Of a DNA stretch of 64,000 nucleotides, positions 58,101 to 64,000 are shown one piece after another (the first letter of the stretch is position 1; every line of letters starts with the position of its first letter). This DNA comes from Endocalyx cinctus (taxonomy: Eukaryota > Ascomycota > Sordariomycetes > Amphisphaeriales > Apiosporaceae), in assembly GCA_001600455.1 (NCBI GenBank), contig BCKC01000005.1:3472001-3536000 (forward strand), in the 5' to 3' direction. The notes beneath the pieces are model-generated. The model did no database searches, was not told the origin of the DNA, and saw nothing but the letters and a program-made list of their open reading frames with translations. The translations under genes were made by a program, and so were the position numbers.

Positions 58101-58867
58101 TCCCCCTCGACCCTTTCTTCATTGTCGTCTATGTCGATCTCCATATCCGGGGGTAGATTGACAGTACCTGGCCTAATCGGTTCTACCGGCATGCCAAAAT
58201 ACATGAGAGTCAACTTCAGCTGTAATGAAGGGGTCACACTTTGAAAACGCGTTCGCAGGAGTTCATTGTAACGTGCTGTATTATCCCTCTGCCATTTCAT
58301 AAGCTCCGCTGGTCGCGAAGCCGGCATGAAAAGTTCAATCTCGTGTTCCGTAAAGGTGAGTTCAAGGATCTCCTCGATGGGGAGGTTAGTCCCACGCAGT
58401 AAAGAAGTAAAATAATCCATCATCTTCAGGAAATCTGGATTGGTCGGTTCAATCCATGGGCAAGCGCGAGTCTCAAAGGATCGCTTGTCCATGTACCCGT
58501 CGAAAGGTACAGCATTCATTGCCATGGTGTTCTTGGGGACGGGATTCGTCGGTACTGAATTGGGTACCGCTGAGGACAGTGTAGCCCTAAAGGCTAAAGC
58601 AAAATTTGATGTTACTTCAGTCTCCTCTCTCTCAGCCTCAGGTGACGCTCTAGCCGTGGTAGAGCTTAGGATCGACTCCTCGGTAATTTCCTCCTCAGTT
58701 TCTCCAAGATCTCGAACAGGATTTGAAGATCCTTTCGTGTCGCCTTCTATTTCTCGTATCAGTGATGCTAGGTCTTTACTATGATATTTAGGGAATTGTC
58801 GTTTCTTCAGTAATTGTCGTCGTAAGCTTCGCGATCTCTTTCTCTTAGCGATAAGGGGTGCGATCAT
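52105..58867 (-). CDS. Very large fungal zinc-finger protein with Gln/Ala repeat (assembly gap inside)
   Basis: Exons are 58867-58042, 57975-55004 and 54891-52105; introns of 66 and 112 nt with consistent phases; about 2194 residues including about 48 hidden by the N gap. In order: a basic N-terminus (AKRKRSRSLRRQLLKKRQ), a PRO-rich linker with three 15-residue repeats, a folded region of about 600 residues (VAVVVCGYQGSRIREML, IEAEVWIP-like IELEVWIPADGF), and a zinc region at roughly 990-1260. The zinc region has C2H2-like CPWANCNKYF..HMREDH and pairs such as CNRCGVDH, CISCRGH, CQQC, CPIC, CGHCG and CSYC. Then a Gln/Ala tract, a Ser/Pro/Thr region, basic patches (KGKKRKPKKKK, HKTKKAKKSKKHGG), an acidic stretch and RRLRNRK at the end. 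It is probably nuclear. I do not recognise a named family. The start is the first ATG after an in-frame TGA. Confidence 0.8.
54411..54853 (-). repeat. Glutamine/alanine coding repeat interrupted by assembly gap
   Basis: The tandem 12- and 9-base units encode QQQA and QQA on the minus strand. N bases fill 54559-54703. The flanks keep the same codon phase across the 145-base gap, but its true length is unknown because the repeat probably collapsed. Confidence 0.9.
57650..57800 (-). repeat. Three tandem 45-bp coding repeats (PPAGGFPPAPTGSTI)
   Basis: Within the zinc-finger gene, near-identical 45-bp units encode IPPAGGFPPAPTGST twice and a diverged third copy (FPSGPKGIII). The high nucleotide identity suggests recent slippage or unequal exchange. 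Confidence 0.85.
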
Positions 58868-61130
58868 GCCTCGTCAGCAATATTCACACCCTACCGCACT
58901 TAACCACAAATTTAGAAAAGAGTTTCCCTTATGAGAAAGAGTTACTCATTTCTTGCTAAGGTATCAAAAAGAGAAAGTGCAAAAAGCCTCAGCAACAGTA
59001 GGTGCTAAGAGAAAGGAAGGACACGAAGAGAAAGCGAATGAACGTAAAGAGAATGAAAGAAGAGAACGTTTGTGGAAGAACAAAGAAGCATCGCGAAGGG
59101 TAGAAACAGGTAAGATAGAGGCGATTAGTTTCCTAAGCAACTGCTAAGGCATTCCGCCAGACTCTCAAGTTCCGTAAACAATACATTTGGAAATGAATAC
59201 ATTCCATCCCTTTCACTCTTTAGCGTGGATTTAGAGACAAAGGCACGGCGGGCACGACATTCTGTGCTAGGCGATTCAAACGGATCACCGCGACCTATAT
59301 TTTTACTGTTTTCAGTGATGCTGTATACTAAAGAGAAGACGATCAATCGCATCCGTACAAAATAGAGAATGCTCTAGCGCTGCTAGCAATAGTTTGCCTA
59401 TGTTCTGTCACAATTTGAGGGAAACTTGTTACGAGTTCGCAGCTTAACAATTCCATCCGTGACCCCGTTCCGTTCGGGCTAACTTTACCTCCGGAATGTT
59501 CTCAAATAAAAAGCTCATCGATATATTACGGTGAAGACGAGTATTTGAGGTGCCTTCGTCTCCTAACCGGGCCAATAACGTTGGAATGAATGATGTAATT
59601 TCATGGTGATTTTTGATGTCTCGGCTATCGGGAAATGAAGTCTCGATATTCCATTTTCCAAAATAATCATGTAAACATTTCACAAGAAGTGAGTGAGCAT
59701 TTCTGCTAGTAAATTGTGTAGGGTAAATCACGAAGCGCACCGAATTTTGTTGGATGGACGACCATACACGCGGGGAGAGGGAAAATCGCTAACCACGATA
59801 TACATGGACCTCACCGCCATAAAATTCTGAAACTTATTCAGGTGGCTAAGAGATAGAAAAGTAGCTGATCACGTGACTTACAAGTCCAGGTTCTAAGATG
59901 GGCGGATAAGCTGAACATTTTTGTAGTTCGGTTGCGAAGACTTTGTATACTACGGGAAAAATATAAGATAAATATGTATCAACGTCTATCCAATCCACAC
60001 CCACGGTCTCATCGCTTATGCATTCTATATTGGCGGGAAAATATCTATCGAGCGGCCCTTACGTACCCTAAATTAAGTAACAGGGGGGTGTATATCAACT
60101 TAGCAGAATCGAGTAACTTATACGGCGTTTTCGTATGTCTCATCCGTCGCGGTCCAATGGCATCGAGCTGTCGGTAATTTAGGCTAAATACGAAAAAGAT
60201 AAAAAAAAAACCAGGGTTAAGATAGCCTGGCAGCCAGACTCGGCAATCAATAAGGAAGAGGTAAAAAGATTTACAAGTACATATAAACATGCCTGCATGC
60301 TTAGGTATTCTCCACAGTAATGGATGAATTATTCAAGGTTTTGACGTTTTGGGTATGTGGATTGTGTGGGTGACGAAAGTTGGGGAATTAAAGCTCTGAA
60401 CCTGGGGAAGAGAAAATATCCCACAAGACCATCAGACCTTACCAACCAGTATTCACTTGTCAAGGAGTCTCGTGGATGGCTAAGGTTTCATTTTCAATTT
60501 ATCTATGCGTGAGATGGTGTTAATACTACTACTATGATATCCATATTTTCGAATAGGGCCGCTTGGGAAAACGAAAGGTTGTTTCATTACCAGCGCATTG
60601 GAACTGGTGGCGACAGCCAGAGATTGTCCGGTCCAATATAATATATCCCCCTACCGCATCTCGATTTATCCCACAGGCTAGGTAGGGAGGGTAACTAACT
60701 ACTTGTCAGACGTATCCACGCAGGATTCTGGCTCGGGGTTATTTTGTAAATTTCTCCTCCCTTGAAGCTAAGCACTCTCGTGCGGAGAAGCTTGTATACC
60801 TTGTAACAATTTGCGCGAATCGCAATCGCAATCACGGAGCAATGACCTTGGGAATTGTTAACATGGTGTGATAATAAACGTCCCGTATGACCGTATACTA
60901 GTTAGGAATAATAGGACACGAAAATCTGGTTCATCTCGTTATTTATTTCTGATGGACCCCCCACAATGCGTGTGTTGTATATAAGTTTATGTTTCTTATA
61001 ATCGATCAAATTTTCGTTAAGATCACTCAGTCGTCGGTTCATTATACCGAGAGACTTCATAAATATTGATGACGGCATTTTTGGCTTGTTTAAATAATTA
61101 GAAAGTAAATTTTCGTGATCGTGAGCAATC
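58868..61130. other. 2.3 kb intergenic region with a relic ORF
   Basis: The first 300 bp are purine-rich on the plus strand, probably promoter of the zinc-finger gene; an open frame at 58953-59147 there is low complexity. A relic lies at 59444-59827. The rest, to the sugar porter ATG at 61131, is AT-rich without recognisable features. Confidence 0.45.
59444..59827 (-). pseudogene. Exon relic of an unknown protein interrupted by one TAG
   Basis: From an acceptor-like TTCAG at about 59828, the minus strand reads FYGGEVHVYRG, meets TAG at 59791-59789, and continues in the same frame for about 115 codons: RFSLSPRVWSSIQQNSVRF, then YPTQFTSRNAHSLLVKCLHD, then FIPTLLARLGDEG, ending RTERGHGWNC and a stop at 59444. 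The composition is strongly protein-like and has no other stop. The family is not recognised. A CAG to TAG change would account for the break, as in the relics near 16.4 and 27.3 kb. Upstream exons, if any, were not found. Confidence 0.45.
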
Positions 61131-63560
61131 ATGGGTGTGGCAACAGATTCCGGCGCCGCCGTCTACGATGCGGCCCTGAAGCGGCGTCAGAACATGATGG
61201 GAGCGTCAGGTCCCGCGGCTATCGTCAAGAACTTCAAAGTCTTTCGTATCGCCCTCTTCGCTTGCATTGGCGGTGTCCTGTACGGATATAATCAGGGCAT
61301 GTTTTCGGGTCTCTTAGAAATGCCTGCGTTCAAAACTCGTAAGTAAAGAAAATCTTCGTCATCTATCATTATTTTCCACGTCTTATCTCTGGAACTTGCT
61401 ATGTGCGTCGTCAAAATCTCACATTATACTAATTTACATTTTGTCTTTCAAAAATAAAAAGACATGGGCGAATATGACCCGTTGGACCCCTCAGCCGATC
61501 AAACGAAGAAAGGTTGGCTGACGGCCATTCTCGAACTCGGGGCCTGGGTCGGGACTCTCCTATCTAGCTTCATCGCCGAGACCATCTCGAGAAAATATGG
61601 TGTCTTGGTAGCCGTCACCGTCTTTTCTCTTGGCGTCATCGTGCAAGCAACTGCGCAGACGACCGGACACAATGGTATCCTGGCTGGTCGCTTCGTTACG
61701 GGTATGGGTGTGGGAGCCCTAGCCGCGATTGTTCCGATATATAACGTATGAGAATTTTCATAGAAGACACCCAATCGAGAGAAGCTAAAGTTTCTAACGT
61801 TGAAGTTACGTCACATAGTCAGAAGTCGCGCCACCTGAAGTCAGAGGTGCTCTCGTTGGATTACAGCAACTCGCCATCACCTTCGGAATTGTAAGTTATT
61901 GTGTTTTTCACGAATATCTGCTGAAAATCCCCTTGGTTAATAACTCGACTATAGATGATCAGTTTCTGGATCGACTACGGTACGAATTTCATCGGTGGCA
62001 CCATTCTCGGCGCACAAACCGACGCAGCCTGGCTCGTTCCTATCTGCCTACAACTCTTCCCGGCCGCAATCCTTTTCATCGGAATGATATTCATGCCATT
62101 CAGCCCGCGATGGCTGATCCACCACGACCGGGAATCAGAGGCGCGCAAGATCTTGGCGCAGCTGCGAGGGCTCTCGGTCGACCATGAGCTCGTCGAACTC
62201 GAGTTTTTGGAGATCAAGGCCCAGTCACAGTTCGAGAAGCGTACTGTGGCAGAGCACTTTCCGAAATTGCGCGAGCAGACTGCTTGGAACACTTTCAAGC
62301 TGCAGTTCGTCTCTATCAAGTCCCTGTTCCAGAGTAAGGCGATGATCAAGCGAGTCGCTGTCGCAACCATCACCATGTTCTTCCAGCAGTGGACAGGTAT
62401 AAACGCAGTCTTGGTAAGTCACTATTACTTATAATAGTTTCAAGATTCCAAAGCCTCTTGTTCTTCTATTTTCCATCCCCCTCCCCCCCTCCTCTCGCAA
62501 CAACAAAGCCCGCCGGCCATCAATGGTATACTTCAACTGACCCTATTCATTGCCTACCGTATAGTACTACGCTCCTAGCATCTTTAAAAAGCTTGGAATG
62601 AGCGACAATACGACCAGCTTGCTCGCGACGGGCGTAGTCGGCATCGTCATGTTCATCGCCACCATCCCCGCGGTTCTGTACATCGACCGAGTCGGACGAA
62701 AGCCCGTTTTAACGATCGGTGCTATCGGTATGGCCGTCAGCCACATAATCATTGCCGTCATCGTGGCCAAGAACGCGAATCAGTGGGGCGAGCAGCCTGC
62801 GGCGGGATGGGCTGCTGTCGTCATGGTCTGGCTGTTCGTGATCCACTTCGGTTACTCTTGGGGACCCTGCTCTTGGATTATCATCGCAGAGATCTGGCCT
62901 CTGAGTTCGCGATCGTACGGAGTAGCGCTCGGTGCTTCGAGTAACTGGATGAATAACTTCAGTATGTTTCTCTTATAAAGATTATTATACCCATATATCA
63001 ACCCCTTAGCTTAAAATTGGTACATGCCCAACGAGCTGTGCCAGAAGCTTGGGATACCAAGAACAGGAAATCGTGAACTAACGCTTATCTCCTAATTAGT
63101 CGTCGGCCAAGTAACGCCAGACCTGTTGAACAAGATTGGATACGGCACATACGTCCTTTTTGGTCTCTTAACATTTTTGGGTGCTGGATTCATATGGTTC
63201 TTCGTACGAATACCCTTAGGATGAGATCACATAACAATTTACCTAAACTGACCTCATTTACTTCTCTAGGTGCCTGAGACCAAGAGACTTAGTCTCGAAG
63301 AGATGGTACGTGCTGCTTTCTTAGACTCAAGACGAGTCTAAAAGAAAGAAAAAAAAAGAGGCTAACATGACTATGAACTTTAGGATGTCATCTTTGGATC
63401 TGAAGGAACTGCTCAAGCCGACTTCGAGCGAATGGAAGAGATCAACAGAGAGATTGGGCTGACAGCGATGATCAACGGCATGGGAAGTCAAGGAGACAGC
63501 CAACCGGATGTTGCCGATGAGAAGACAGAAAAGTCGCACAAAGAATCTGACGATGCATGA
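61131..63560 (+). CDS. MFS sugar porter (hexose transporter-like)
   Basis: Eight exons: 61131-61338, 61462-61745, 61819-61890, 61955-62413, 62565-62961, 63100-63203, 63270-63305 and 63384-63560; 578 residues, phases consistent. Twelve-TM sugar-porter signatures: TM1 ACIGGVLYGYNQGMFSGL; after TM2 ETISRKYG (the RxGR-like loop); TM4/5 GRFVTGMGVGALAAIVPIYN with SEVAPPEVRGALVGLQQL (PESPR-type entry loop); SPRWLIHHDRESEA after TM6; TM7 FFQQWTGINAVLYYAPSIF; YIDRVGRKPVLTIG; SWGPCSWIIIAEIWPLSSRS; and VPETKRLSLEEMD after TM12. Family membership is firm; the substrate is not. The QutD-type N-terminus of quinate permease is absent, so a link to the dehydroquinase 36 kb away is not supported. Confidence 0.95.
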
Positions 63561-64000
63561 TCGGTAGCCCAAAGATATTCAGTACCCCCCTTCATTCAGC
63601 TACGACGTGACAGCAACAAGGGGTGGGGGCGCAATATGACTAAGAGAGTGAACAGTTCATCATGTACCTCACCGAGACCACTTTTTTTCTTTCCTTCCTT
63701 TTGTTGAATTCTCTATCAAGACATAAGTCAACCGATCCGGGATGGGAATCAGGAGATATGAGATAGTCTCTTTCTTTCATGGGTGACGAAGATTCTTTAG
63801 AGAGGTGCGAAGAACATGGGGGCCGGGTATGGGTCGCGGCGCTTATGAAGGGATTACACTACATATTTTTTCTTTTTCAACGGGACGAGTCCCGGCGTCT
63901 CAGTTTTCAAAGTCGACTGTCCAATGATATTTTTGCTTGCGTCTCTTGAAACCCGTCGTCAACGATCGTATGTGGGTGGCACAGACAGCCGTAGATGACG
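63561..64000. other. 3' flank of the sugar porter gene
   Basis: Mostly T- and purine-rich DNA. No further gene is visible up to the window edge. Confidence 0.5.

Noticed and set aside
58953..59147. Lys/Glu-rich small plus-strand ORF
   Set aside because: It is low-complexity purine-rich DNA opposite the pyrimidine-rich promoter of the large zinc-finger gene, without splice or homology support.
24560..63560. Quinate-utilisation cluster (dehydroquinase plus MFS porter)
   Set aside because: The porter lies 36 kb away with unrelated housekeeping genes between, and it lacks quinate-permease N-terminal features. No qutB/C/A/R genes are seen.
1..64000. tRNA genes, CRISPR arrays and intact transposons
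   Set aside because: No B-box with matching cloverleaf, no regularly spaced repeats, and no transposase or reverse-transcriptase motifs were found in the parts I read.

Overview
The window is nuclear DNA from a filamentous ascomycete (Pezizomycotina; a Sordariomycete is my best guess, by inference only). Protein-coding genes are split by short introns (about 50-130 nt) with GTAAGT-like donors and CTAAC/CTGAY branch sites. Exons are GC-rich and intergenic DNA is AT-rich. The families are typical of moulds: a CorA-like fungal protein, a DUF7580 protein, an acuF-type C2H2 protein, QutE-type dehydroquinase, JIP5 and Cet1-type RNA triphosphatase. The assembly is a draft: there is a 145-base N gap at 54559-54703 inside a glutamine/alanine repeat, and a single N at 51699.

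Layout. 1-6.5 kb: a kinase plus von Willebrand A fusion running off the left edge, a CorA-like membrane protein, and a three-exon 68-residue gene whose exons are all below usual ORF cut-offs. 8.9-15.7 kb: an atypical short-chain dehydrogenase, gamma-glutamyltranspeptidase, a class I aminotransferase and a WrbA/Pst2-type flavodoxin. 16-19 kb: decayed genes. 19.2-23.6 kb: a divergent DUF7580 / C2H2 pair. 24.5-29.1 kb: type II dehydroquinase, JIP5, a gene relic and a cytochrome P450. 30.9-33.9 kb: a GH18 chitinase and a secreted glycerophosphodiesterase, tail to tail. 36-50 kb: a MARVEL protein, sulfite oxidase with cytochrome b5, proteasome subunit Rpn2 and the mRNA capping triphosphatase. 52-59 kb: a roughly 2,190-residue orphan zinc-finger protein with a long Q/A tract. 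59.4 kb: another relic. 61.1-63.6 kb: an MFS sugar porter in eight exons.

The genes do not form one pathway. Housekeeping genes (Rpn2, Cet1, JIP5, sulfite oxidase) are interspersed with accessory and fast-evolving ones. I see no biosynthetic cluster, CRISPR array, complete transposon or tRNA.

The most interesting observation is the flavodoxin at 14690-15733. Its normal 204-residue frame stops at TGA followed directly by CTA, the known stop-readthrough context. The same frame then stays open for 61 codons, carries a polybasic stretch and two cysteines, and ends exactly in a CVVL CaaX prenylation box. Readthrough would turn a soluble quinone reductase into a membrane-anchored isoform. Three small relics and one large one interrupted by TAG or other stops point to C-to-T decay of accessory genes.
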